Source: CAVRAW01 sp963716135
Lineage (GTDB): Bacteria; Planctomycetota; Planctomycetia; Pirellulales; JADZDJ01
Reading direction: 5' to 3'
Assembly (NCBI GenBank): GCA_963716135.1
Contig: OY970289.1
Coordinates: 496,001-560,000, forward strand
DNA length: 64,000 nucleotides
Below, in pieces: positions 46,875-55,047 of this stretch (its first letter is position 1; every line of letters begins with the position of its first letter). Made by a program: the position numbers and the translations under genes. Below the pieces are notes generated by a model. That model ran no database searches and was not told the origin of the DNA. It saw nothing but the letters and a program-made list of their open reading frames with translations.

Positions 46875-47906
46875 ATGCTCCACCGCCAACTCGGCCGCTC
46901 CGGCTTCAGCGTTCCCGTCCTCAGTTTCGGCACCGGCACGTTCGGCGGCGGCGGTGAACTGTTCAAGGCCTGGGGTGAAACCGACGTTGCCGAAGCCACG
47001 CGGCTGGTCGATATCTGCCTCGAAGCCGGCCTGACGATGTTCGATTCGGCGGACATTTATTCCACCGGGCGCTCCGAAGAAATCTTGGGCCAGGCGATCA
47101 AAGGCCGCCGCAACAAAGTTTTGATTTCCACCAAAGGCACGTTCCCGTTCAGCGAAAACCCCAACGATCTTGGCTCTTCGCGGCATCACTTAGTAAACGC
47201 CGTGCACGGCAGTCTCAAGCGGTTGGGCACCGATTACATTGATCTGTACCAACTTCACGGCTTCGATGCCCGCACACCGCCGGAAGAAACGCTCAGCACG
47301 TTGGATCAACTGGTGCGCGAAGGAAAAATCCGCTACGTCGGCTGCTCGAATTATTCCGGCTGGCACTTGATGCGAGCGCTGGCCACCGCGGATCGCTACG
47401 GCTGGCCGCGCTTTGTGGCGCACCAGGTGTACTATTCGCTCGTGGGACGTGACTATGAATGGGAACTGATGCCGCTGGGCCTGGCCGAAGGCGTGGGTGC
47501 GGTGATCTGGAGTCCCTTGGGCTGGGGGCGCTTGACCGGCAAGATTCGCCGCGGCCAGCCGCTGCCGAAATCCAGTCGCCTGCAAAGCAAAGTGGCCGCC
47601 GAAATGGGCCCGCAGATGCCGGACGACTACTTATATAACGTCGTGGACGCCCTGGACGCGGTGGCCAAAGAAACCGGCAAAACCGTCCCGCAAATCGCGC
47701 TCAACTGGCTATTGCAGCGCCCGACCGTGGCCACGGTGATCATCGGCGCGCGCAACGAAGAGCAATTGAAGCAAAACCTCGGCGCCGTCGGCTGGAATTT
47801 GACGAAAGAACAAGTCGCCAAACTCGACGCGGCCAGCACAGTGAATCTCGCCTACCCCTACTGGCACCAGCGCGGCTTCCCAATGCTCAATCCCGCGCCG
47901 GTGTAG
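46875..47906 (+). CDS. Aldo/keto reductase
   Basis: The 343-residue product is a TIM-barrel aldo/keto reductase with the catalytic tetrad in MFDSADIYSTG (Asp, Tyr), LISTKGTF (Lys) and LYQLHGFD (His), plus the NADPH site VIIGARNEEQLKQNLGA. It resembles the YajO/Tas-like group. The start is unusual: the heptad array ends one base before the ATG, leaving a pyrimidine-rich leader with no ribosome-binding site. The substrate is unknown. Confidence 0.92.
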   Translation: MLHRQLGRSGFSVPVLSFGTGTFGGGGELFKAWGETDVAEATRLVDICLEAGLTMFDSADIYSTGRSEEILGQAIKGRRNKVLISTKGTFPFSENPNDLGSSRHHLVNAVHGSLKRLGTDYIDLYQLHGFDARTPPEETLSTLDQLVREGKIRYVGCSNYSGWHLMRALATADRYGWPRFVAHQVYYSLVGRDYEWELMPLGLAEGVGAVIWSPLGWGRLTGKIRRGQPLPKSSRLQSKVAAEMGPQMPDDYLYNVVDALDAVAKETGKTVPQIALNWLLQRPTVATVIIGARNEEQLKQNLGAVGWNLTKEQVAKLDAASTVNLAYPYWHQRGFPMLNPAPV

Positions 47907-47929
47907 CCGGATTTGCGTAGAATAGTTGC

Positions 47930-49630
47930 ATGCCCAAGCGCGAGACTCTTGGCGGGATCATTCATACGTACCAGCGGTACGATCCGAAGCGGTTCCCCAG
48001 CCCCACGCAGCCGCCGCCGGACATGGTCACGCCTGCCTTCGAGCACATGCTTGCTTTCGGTGAGCTGCGCGAGTTGAGCGAGGAAGAACTTGCCCGGGCG
48101 GTGCGGATCGATCCTAGCCAGATCGCCGGGCTGGGGCCGACCATCGAATCTTTGAAGGCGGCGCTCGAGGAGCGCAAACGCAAGATTCTCGAGACGTACG
48201 AAACGGATCGCGTGCAGAAGGAAGCCGGCGACGCTTATCGGCAGGCCGGGGAGCAGATCAATCCGCCCAAGAATCTGCGCGATCGCTTTCGCCGCGCGTT
48301 CGAAGAAGAGCAAATCCGCGACCTGGAGCGCGTGTGGTACGCGCAGGGTAAGGACAATTCGCCGTTTGCGCGCGAGTTGGTCAAGCTGGTCGATCGGCTG
48401 GGGGACAAATACGAAGTCGACGAACTCGCCGGCAAATACGATTTCACCGGGCGCACGCCGATGAGCGTGCCGCAGGCGATTGAAATCAAGGAAGAACTGG
48501 AAACAATCGACCGGCTATTGAAGCAATTGGAAGACGCGGCCAAGAATGCGCAGATCGGGATTATCGATCTGGAAGCGCTGGCCGAGTTCGCCGAGCCGGG
48601 CGATATGGATAAGCTCGCCCAAATGCAGCGCCAGGTCGAAGAACTGCTGCGGCACATGGCGGAGCAACAGGGCCTGGAGCGCGGAAAGCAGGGTTATCAA
48701 CTCACGCCCAAGGCATATCGCATCTTCCAGGGCCGGCTGCTGGAGAAAATCTTTTCGCAACTGCAACAGTCGCGCACCGGGCGGCATCAAGGGCCGATCG
48801 TCGGCGAAGGGGCGGTCGAGCTGCAGCAAACCAAGCCGTATGAATTCGGCGACAGCGTGGCGAACATGGACATTCCCGCGTCGCTGGTGAACGCCATGCT
48901 CCGCGACGGGACCGAACTGCCGCTGCGGATGAAGGCCGACGACATTGTGATTCACCGCACGCGCAACACGCCCAAGTGCGCCACGGCCGTGCTCATGGAT
49001 ATGTCAGGCTCGATGCGCTACGGCGGGCAATACATCAACGTGAAGCGCATGGGCCTGGCGCTGGATGGCCTGATTCGCCGCGAATATCCCGGCGACTTCT
49101 TGCAATTCATCGAGATGTACACGTTCGCCAAACCGCGCATGGCCGGCGACATCGCTAAACTGCTCCCCAAGCCCGTCACGATTTTCGATTCGTACGTGCG
49201 GCTGTGGGCCGACATGAGCGATCCGGAGATCAGCGAGATTCAAATCCCGCACCACTTCACCAATATCCAGCACGCGCTGCAGATGGGGCGGCAGCACTTA
49301 TCGCAGCAAGACACGCCCAACCGGCAGATCATTCTGATCACCGACGGGCTGCCGACGGCGCACTTCGAAGGGAGCAAACTGTTCTTGCTCTACCCGCCCG
49401 ATCCGCAAACGGAAGTGGCCACGATGCGCGAAGGGCAACTGTGCAGCCGCGAAGGGATTACGATCAACATCTTCCTGCTGCAAAGCTGGAGCCAATCGAG
49501 CGAGGACATCCAATTCGCCTACCGCCTGGCCGAATCGACCAAGGGGCGGGTGTTCTTCACGGCGGGGAAAGATTTGGACCGCTTCGTGGTGTGGGATTAT
49601 TTGAACCGGCGGCGGTCGATTGTGGCGTGA
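47930..49630 (+). CDS. VWA-domain protein, likely partner of the MoxR-like ATPase
   Basis: The 566-residue product has a long helical N-terminal half rich in Glu/Arg (LKAALEERKRKILETYE, LKQLEDAAKNAQIG), then a von Willebrand A domain from about residue 345 with an intact MIDAS site, DMSGSM, plus LITDGLPTAHF. This matches the metal-dependent partners of MoxR and BchI-type ATPases. The gene begins 24 bases after the reductase stop. It is intracellular, lacking a signal peptide. Confidence 0.88.
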   Translation: MPKRETLGGIIHTYQRYDPKRFPSPTQPPPDMVTPAFEHMLAFGELRELSEEELARAVRIDPSQIAGLGPTIESLKAALEERKRKILETYETDRVQKEAGDAYRQAGEQINPPKNLRDRFRRAFEEEQIRDLERVWYAQGKDNSPFARELVKLVDRLGDKYEVDELAGKYDFTGRTPMSVPQAIEIKEELETIDRLLKQLEDAAKNAQIGIIDLEALAEFAEPGDMDKLAQMQRQVEELLRHMAEQQGLERGKQGYQLTPKAYRIFQGRLLEKIFSQLQQSRTGRHQGPIVGEGAVELQQTKPYEFGDSVANMDIPASLVNAMLRDGTELPLRMKADDIVIHRTRNTPKCATAVLMDMSGSMRYGGQYINVKRMGLALDGLIRREYPGDFLQFIEMYTFAKPRMAGDIAKLLPKPVTIFDSYVRLWADMSDPEISEIQIPHHFTNIQHALQMGRQHLSQQDTPNRQIILITDGLPTAHFEGSKLFLLYPPDPQTEVATMREGQLCSREGITINIFLLQSWSQSSEDIQFAYRLAESTKGRVFFTAGKDLDRFVVWDYLNRRRSIVA

Positions 49631-49736
49631 TCGACGCGCCTGAGTGGCTGGGGTCGAACGAAGTGAGCCCCCAGCGACTAATCTCCGGGGGCTCGGCGGC
49701 CTCGACCCCGGCCACCCTATCGCGGCTTTATGACCG

Positions 49737-50270
49737 TCAGTCGCGCTGATAAGCCGTCACGAGCCAGTGATCGCCCTCGAGTTGGAAATCAACGACCAGG
49801 CGGCCGACGTAATTGCGGTAGATGGCCGTTTCGGTGTGAGCGGTGCCTTGGGCGCGCACCCAAAAGTGGGCCACGGCCGTGTACGGCCGTTTCGATTTAT
49901 CGACGGTGACTTCCAATTGGGCGATCGTGACCGATTCGAGCTTCGCCTGGCCGATCCAGCGCCGCGCTTCGTCGCGCACATGCGTGGCCGAGGGGGAAAT
50001 GTAATCGATCACTTTTTCCAAGTGATTTTGCTCCGCCGCGGCGGCGGCATCGTAAATCACATTCTGCACGCGCTCTCGATCCGTGACGACCAGATGATCG
50101 ATGAGCACGGTGAGTCCCATGAACGCTAAGGCCGCACCCGCCGGCCACAGCAACACCAACCGCCCGCTTTTCAGAAAGAATACCAGCAAGAGCATGATCA
50201 TCATGCCGCCGGCGACGAGAATGGGCGTCGGGTTTTCGGTGAACCAGATGATGGGAGCAGAGTCAAGCAT
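49737..50270 (-). CDS. Hypothetical membrane protein with soluble C-terminal domain
   Basis: The 177-residue product has two hydrophobic helices at about 17-35 and 40-58 (VAGGMMIMLLLVFFL, LVLLWPAGAALAFMGL), then a soluble domain with DRERVQNVIYDAAAAAEQ and a C-terminal NTF2-like sheet pattern (YVGRLVVDFQLEGDHWLV). I choose the ATG at 50270; a TTG at 50276 is possible. It is followed by nothing on the same strand for 100 bases and converges on the VWA gene. Confidence 0.75.
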   Translation of the reverse strand: MLDSAPIIWFTENPTPILVAGGMMIMLLLVFFLKSGRLVLLWPAGAALAFMGLTVLIDHLVVTDRERVQNVIYDAAAAAEQNHLEKVIDYISPSATHVRDEARRWIGQAKLESVTIAQLEVTVDKSKRPYTAVAHFWVRAQGTAHTETAIYRNYVGRLVVDFQLEGDHWLVTAYQRD

Positions 50271-50358
50271 GGTCAAAAGAACTATGAGCGATGAACAGTG
50301 AGCAGTGAATGGAATGATGATAATCTTTGCTCATTGTTCCTTGCTCGATGTTCGTAGT
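50271..50358. repeat. Heptad arrays between two leftward membrane-protein genes
   Basis: On the minus strand the sequence just before the ATG at 50270 consists of heptads of type TTCAYYG and CTCAYYG. The opposite arm (50326-50358) is roughly complementary and overlaps the last codons of the gene that ends at 50331. The two arms can pair into an imperfect hairpin. Confidence 0.8.
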
Positions 50359-50693
50359 TGATCCCGATGCAACTCTGACCAGCGGCGGCGCTGCAGGCGC
50401 AATAATTGTATGAATGCCGCGAGCGCGACGAGGGCAAGCACGGCCATCACGGGATAAATGGTGAAAATCGGCTGCCAGTGCGGCACTTGCCCCTGCTCAA
50501 TCGGTGCGCCCGGTTCGGCGGCCTCGCGCTTCAGGCCGCGCTCGCGCGCGTGAAACTTGGTTTCGATCGCCTGCTCGCGCCGCTCGAATTTGGGCCCGAT
50601 GGTGGCGATGCCCGCCAGCGCGGCCAACGAAAACAGCATCACCCAAAACCAGGGCGAATCGGTAACCGGCGGCACAGGGGCGCTAGAGGACAT
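50331..50693 (-). CDS. Hypothetical protein with two membrane helices
   Basis: The 120-residue product has hydrophobic helices at about 14-33 (WFWVMLFSLAALAGIATIG) and 78-100 (IYPVMAVLALVALAAFIQLL), with a basic/acidic loop between (FERREQAIETKFHARERG). The last residues (LRTSSKEQ) are encoded within a heptad array, so the C-terminus may have been shaped by the repeat. With the gene at 49737 it may form a small membrane unit. No family is recognised. Confidence 0.7.
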   Translation of the reverse strand: MSSSAPVPPVTDSPWFWVMLFSLAALAGIATIGPKFERREQAIETKFHARERGLKREAAEPGAPIEQGQVPHWQPIFTIYPVMAVLALVALAAFIQLLRLQRRRWSELHRDQLRTSSKEQ

Positions 50694-50710
50694 GGTGAGC
50701 CAACAAGAAA

Positions 50711-50797
50711 AATGACTAAATGACTAAAGGCCTGAATGACTAAATGATACAGCGATCCACCGTTTAGACATTTAGTCATTCAGTCATTTAGACATTC
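50711..50797. repeat. Octamer-repeat inverted repeat downstream of eno
   Basis: Left arm units (50711-50748) are of type AATGACTA and right arm units (50762-50797) of type TTTAGTCA, which are complementary. The pair lies between the eno stop and the next leftward gene and can fold into a long hairpin, so it may end the eno transcript. Confidence 0.85.
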
Positions 50798-50802
50798 CGC
50801 GA

Positions 50803-52080
50803 TTACCGCTTCTTAAACAACGGGCCGGCATAGACTGCCGATTCGCCCAATTGCTCTTCGATCCGCAGCAGTTGATTGTACTTGGCCATGCGGTCGGTGC
50901 GCGAGCCGGAGCCGGTTTTGATCTGCCCCGTTTCCAACGCCACGGCCAGATCGGCCAGCGTGTTGTCTTCGGTCTCGCCGCTGCGATGGCTGACGATGCT
51001 GGTGTAGCCGTTGCGGTGGGCCAATTGCACGCACTCGATGGTTTCGGTGAGCGTACCGATCTGGTTGAGCTTGATGAGAATGCTGTTGCCGATGTGTTCC
51101 TTGATGCCGCGCTCAAGCCGCTTGGTATTGGTGACAAATAAGTCGTCGCCGACCAGTTGCACTTTGTCGCCGAGGCGCTGGCTGAGCATCTTCCAGCCTT
51201 CCCAGTCGTCTTCCGAGCAGGCATCCTCGATGGAAACGATCGGATACTTCGCCACCCAGCCGGCGAGAAACTCGACCATTTCCGCGGAACTGAGCTCGCG
51301 CCCGTCGACGCTGTATTTCTTCGTCTTCTCGTCGAGCATTTCGTTGGAGGCCACGTCGATGGCGATGGCGATTTGCTCGCCGGGCTTATAACCCGCCTTT
51401 TGGATCGCTTCGAGAATCAATTCGATCGCTTCGGCGTTACTCTTCAAATCGGGCGCAAAACCCCCTTCGTCGCCGACGTTGGTGTTCAGCTTCTTGCTCT
51501 TGAGCACGCTTTTCAATTGATGAAATGTTTCGACGCCGGCCCGCAGCGCGTCGCTGAACTTTTTGAAACCCAGCGGTATGACCATGAACTCCTGCACGTC
51601 CACGGCATTGTCGGCATGCGCGCCGCCATTGACGATGTTCATCATCGGCGCCGGCAGCAGCCGTGCGCCCGGTCCGCCCAAGTAGCGATACAGCGGCAAC
51701 CCGCTGAATTCCGCCGCCGCATGCGCCACGGCCAGCGACACGCCCAGAATCGCATTGGCGCCCAAATTCTTTTTGTTTTCCGTGCCGTCCAGCTCGATCA
51801 TCCGCCGGTCGATGCCGGTCTGATCCAGTGCATCCCAGCCGAGAAGTTCCTTCGACAGTTTTTCGTTCACATTCGCCACCGCCTTGAGCACCGACTTGCC
51901 GCCGTACAGCGATTTATCGCCGTCGCGCAGCTCCCAGGCCTCGTGCACGCCGGTGCTTGCGCCGCTGGGGACCGCGGCGCGGCCAAAGGAGCCGTCGGCC
52001 AGGGTCACGTCGACTTCGATCGTGGGATTGCCGCGGCTATCCAAAATTTGCCGCCCGTGGATTTCAATGATTTCGCTCAT
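50803..52080 (-). CDS. eno: Enolase
   Basis: The 425-residue product is a full-length enolase: RQILDSRGNPTIEVDV at the start, GGAHADNAVDVQEFM with the substrate loop, SIEDACSEDDW with metal-ligand Glu/Asp, and the signature ILIKLNQIGTLTE followed by SHRSGETEDN near 360-370. It interconverts 2-phosphoglycerate and phosphoenolpyruvate in glycolysis. The start is directly preceded by a heptad array, not a purine-rich ribosome-binding site. Flanking genes on the same strand are unrelated. Confidence 0.97.
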   Translation of the reverse strand: MSEIIEIHGRQILDSRGNPTIEVDVTLADGSFGRAAVPSGASTGVHEAWELRDGDKSLYGGKSVLKAVANVNEKLSKELLGWDALDQTGIDRRMIELDGTENKKNLGANAILGVSLAVAHAAAEFSGLPLYRYLGGPGARLLPAPMMNIVNGGAHADNAVDVQEFMVIPLGFKKFSDALRAGVETFHQLKSVLKSKKLNTNVGDEGGFAPDLKSNAEAIELILEAIQKAGYKPGEQIAIAIDVASNEMLDEKTKKYSVDGRELSSAEMVEFLAGWVAKYPIVSIEDACSEDDWEGWKMLSQRLGDKVQLVGDDLFVTNTKRLERGIKEHIGNSILIKLNQIGTLTETIECVQLAHRNGYTSIVSHRSGETEDNTLADLAVALETGQIKTGSGSRTDRMAKYNQLLRIEEQLGESAVYAGPLFKKR

Positions 52081-52125
52081 GGTTAAAAGTTTCAGGTGTC
52101 AGGTTTCACGTTTCACGTTAGGAAA
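52081..52125 (-). repeat. Heptad array forming the eno leader
   Basis: On the minus strand, units of consensus ACSTGAM (for example ACGTGAA, ACCTGAC) follow in strict 7-base register, and the last, degenerate unit runs into the ATG of eno at 52080. It has no complementary partner downstream in the gap. Confidence 0.85.
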
Positions 52126-52252
52126 CGGTTCCGCAACCGTTTGCGCGCCCCCCATTGTGCGAAAAGCCGGCCCGCTTGGCTAGCCGCCGGGACCGTCGCG
52201 CAGATAGCGAGAAAACCAAAGCGCAGCGAGCACAGAAAACCGCGCTGGAAGC

Positions 52253-52955
52253 CTAAGCGAGTCGTCGCCGTACGGCCCGCCACATTAGCGCGCCGCCGAT
52301 GCCGGCCAGCACGATGCTCGAAGGTTCCGGAACGGACGTCAAATGCATCGCTTTGTTGGCAGGCCTCCAGGTTTCGCCGCCATCGAGGCTCAGTTCGACG
52401 AATACATCGAAGAAGCTGTCAAATTGGTAAATGCCTCCTCCGAGGCTCGTCGCGGTAAGCTGGCCGGTTGATTGCTGCGTGGGGCTTTCGCGCAGCATCA
52501 TGCCTGAAGGAAGCGTTCCGCCGGAAATATCCAATTGCAGCATTTCGGTGTCGAACACCGTGGTAAAAGGCAACATGTTATTCGATGTGCTGAGCAGCGC
52601 CTGTCCCTGGCCGCTAGCTGTGTAGGAGTTTCCATCGAACGTAAGTTCCACAAAGATGTCGAAAAACGACGTTGTGCTACTCGGCGCATTGTTGCCAGGA
52701 TCGGGGGGCGGCACGATTCCAGGCGTCGATGGCGTTGGCGTTGGATCAGTAAGTTCGGTTTCGATCAGGTAGTAAGGCTCTGGATGATCTTCCTCGTACG
52801 TAGGAAAAAACAGCAGCTCATCGTGCACAAACAGATCCTCTCCCCCCAGCCCAATAGGCCCAAAATTCGGGTAAGCGCGCTTCACCGGCGCACATCAAAC
52901 AGAACAACATCGCGGCAACCGCAGAAATGCCCAAATTGATAACCTTGCGGCACAT
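52253..52955 (-). CDS. Exported PEP-CTERM protein, frameshifted after the signal peptide
   Basis: The signal peptide (MCRKVINLGISAVAAMLFC) begins at the ATG at 52955, with GGAGGGG just upstream. The mature part lies in another frame from about 52885: KRAYPNFGPIGLGGEDL, a Pro/Thr-rich linker (PTPTPSTPG), a duplicated SFFDIFVELTFDG / SFFDVFVELSLDG motif, and the tail VPEPSSIVLAGIGGAL with RRRLA. One small indel near 52885 joins them into about 233 residues. The duplicated FVEL strand is a distinctive internal repeat. Confidence 0.75.
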
Positions 52956-53093
52956 TAGCGCCCCTCCACCTGATGAGTGTGGCGTCCGGGGGCATACGCG
53001 CACGCGCGGTGACGATCGCTGCCGCCCCTCCGCTGGCGGCATTAGAACACCAAAGTGTACGAAGTGCAATATTATTGCGAAAAGAGTGTAAGC

Positions 53094-53129
53094 CAAAAAA
53101 AGGCTGGCCCCGGCGAACCAGGGCCAGCC
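53094..53129 (-). terminator. Intrinsic terminator of the Cys-rich peptide gene
   Basis: On the minus strand GGCTGGCCC pairs with GGGCCAGCC across a 10-base loop and is followed by seven T residues. It stands 45 bases after the stop of the gene at 53174. Confidence 0.85.
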
Positions 53130-53173
53130 CACGGTTTAACTAGCGACTCAGCGTTTAACAACACAGGGTCGCA

Positions 53174-53365
53174 CTACTTGCTGCAGCACGTGCAACCCGG
53201 GCAAGCGCAACTTGCTCCGCAGCCGCATTCGGCGCCGCACGGACAACTGCAAGCCGCCGTGCTCTTGGAGCATTTCGTGCAGGCCGGCTTCGCGCCGCTG
53301 GACGCAATCCCAGCCGCAGCCAGTGCAGCAACCAATGCAAGCGATCCAAACAATTTGACGATCAT
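53174..53365 (-). CDS. Small secreted Cys-rich, metallothionein-like peptide
   Basis: The 63-residue product has a signal peptide (LFGSLALVAALAAAGIASS) and a mature part of about 40 residues with 14 cysteines in patterns such as CTKCSKS, CSCPCGAECGCG and CPGCTCCSK. This spacing suggests a metal-binding or heavily disulfide-bonded peptide outside the cytoplasm. AGGAG lies 8 bases before the ATG at 53365; the frame is open to 53413. It is followed by a clear terminator and preceded by a second Cys-rich gene on the same strand. Confidence 0.75.
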   Translation of the reverse strand: MIVKLFGSLALVAALAAAGIASSGAKPACTKCSKSTAACSCPCGAECGCGASCACPGCTCCSK

Positions 53366-53442
53366 GAGAAAACTCCTAGTTCTTGGTAACAGAAAAAACT
53401 GAATCACGAACAACGAAACACGTAGCTCGTTGCCGAATCAAT

Positions 53443-53900
53443 TCAGCCAAGAACAATGCAGAATGCGATGCGGTATCTCGGCGCAAGCTCGCCCGGAGAG
53501 GAGGCGACCTCCCAGTGCGCCCGATCGCTGTGGCCAACTTGCACCTCCGCCAGCGCCGTCGGCAAAGCGAAGTGCTCGTCAGCAACTTGGAGAGTCGAAA
53601 TAACTGGCCGATCCGCCGGCTGACTGGTGGGAGAACCGCACCTGCACGGAGCCTTGCCGGTCTGCGCGCTCTTTGCCGCGACGGCATTCTCGCAACATGA
53701 TTTCGCCGCCGACTTGTGGCTGCAGCACCCGCCCGCCTTCTGGCAGCAGGCGCAACCGCGGATTTCTGAGCCGTGTCCGTGCATCGTTGCGACGTGCCGC
53801 AACTGCCGCAGCAGGATATCGGGCCGCCAGGCAGCGCCATCGCGAAGGCCATCACCAACGGCAAAAACTCCCGGACGATTTTTGTATTTCGCTGCGGCAT
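53443..53900 (-). CDS. Cys-rich exported protein, probably frameshifted
   Basis: The N-terminus from the ATG at 53900 (IVREFLPLVMAFAMALPGG, then ISCCGSCG) looks like a signal peptide and first cysteine cluster. After about 53810 the coding signal shifts to another frame with GCACCQKAGGCCSHKSAAKSCC and a His-rich start (MHGHGSE), ending at 53443. A one-base indel would join them into about 152 residues. The cluster resembles the peptide at 29688-30071 of the metal-efflux operon. AAGGA precedes the ATG. Confidence 0.55.
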
Positions 53901-54030
53901 AGCATCCTTATTTTTCGGCACTAGGGACCACGGGTCAATGCAATTTCCCAAAACACATGCCAGCGGCTACGATGTTGCGTTGATGCGAAATGCACACATG
54001 CACTCCTAATTGGCATCTGGGTCAACCTTT

Positions 54031-55008
54031 ATGTCGTCTGTCGCGGCCAACCGTCTGCAAGCAGAACCGCTGCCGGAAAATATCAAAAGCACACAGCCCG
54101 GCGGCGGACTTTGTTATTCGATCGAATTGGCCTGGGGCCGGCTACGCCGCTGGTATCTGCGCACTTTTCGGCAGGGCTACATCAATCGTATGGCCGCTCT
54201 GCGCATCGGCCAGCTCAACGGTTGCCCGCACGAAGTGCTCGATCCGCGCGATCTGAAATTCATTCGCAATCAAACCGATTGCCGCTGGAATCCGCTGGAC
54301 GATCCCTTCCGCTGGCGCGAAAAAATCCCCTTGGCCCGCTGGGGATTGGCCGAGGTGCAACTGCTGGGCTGGCCGCTGTTGGCGATCACGATCGCGCTGG
54401 CCTACCTCTGGTGGCCGGCCGCGATTCTTACCGGCGCACTACTGGCATTGGTTGTGTCGTTCTTCCGCGATCCGCCGCGCTACATTCCCCAAACACCGGG
54501 GCTCTTGGTTTCGCCCGCCGACGGCAAGGTGATTGAGATCGCGCCATTGGATCATGACGAATTCGTCGGCGGGCCGGCGGTGCGGGTCGCAATTTTCCTC
54601 ACGCTGTTCAACGTGCATGTGAACCGCATGCCGTGCGCTGCGCGAGTCATTCGCCTGCGATATTCCCCCGGCAAGTTTCTCAATGCCAGCAAGCCGGAAG
54701 CCAGCACGCAGAACGAATCGATGTGGATCGGCCTGGAGGAAAATCAGGCTCCCCATCGCCGAATCGTCTGCCGGCAGGTTTCCGGCCTGGTCGCCCGGCG
54801 AATCGTCTGCGATTTGCGGCCTGGAGAGGTGTTCCAGCGTGGCGAGAAATTTGGGATGATTAAGTTCGGCTCGCGGACCGAACTGATCGTGCCCGCCGAG
54901 GGGTTCGAAGCGCTGGTGCGCGTCGGCCAATGGATCAAAGCGGGCCGCGACGTGGTGGGCAGATATAGCAGTCGGCTATCAGCGATTAGCAGTCAGCCGG
55001 AAAGCTGA
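54031..55008 (+). CDS. psd: Phosphatidylserine decarboxylase proenzyme
   Basis: The product has two hydrophobic segments (LLGWPLLAITIALAYLWW and ILTGALLALVVSFF), then the decarboxylase core with LVSPADGKVIEI, IFLTLFNVHVNRMP (catalytic His) and FGMIKFGSRTEL, where the Gly-Ser bond is the self-cleavage site that creates the pyruvoyl group. It makes phosphatidylethanolamine at the inner membrane. The ATG at 54031 is the best start. The last residues (RLSAISSQPES) are encoded within a heptad array. The upstream extension of about 110 residues is longer than in short-form enzymes. pssA follows, so the two form a lipid operon. Confidence 0.93.
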   Translation: MSSVAANRLQAEPLPENIKSTQPGGGLCYSIELAWGRLRRWYLRTFRQGYINRMAALRIGQLNGCPHEVLDPRDLKFIRNQTDCRWNPLDDPFRWREKIPLARWGLAEVQLLGWPLLAITIALAYLWWPAAILTGALLALVVSFFRDPPRYIPQTPGLLVSPADGKVIEIAPLDHDEFVGGPAVRVAIFLTLFNVHVNRMPCAARVIRLRYSPGKFLNASKPEASTQNESMWIGLEENQAPHRRIVCRQVSGLVARRIVCDLRPGEVFQRGEKFGMIKFGSRTELIVPAEGFEALVRVGQWIKAGRDVVGRYSSRLSAISSQPES

Positions 55009-55043
55009 CCCCCTCGCTGAAAGCTGAGGGCTGAAAGCTTACG
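54963..55043 (+). repeat. Heptad arrays spanning the end of psd and the start of pssA
   Basis: The left arm is made of AGCNGTC-like units and overlaps the last codons of psd; the right arm contains GCTGAAA and GCTGAGG units in strict register and stops 5 bases before the pssA ATG. The two arms can pair in part. Confidence 0.8.
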
Positions 55044-55047
55044 CCGC

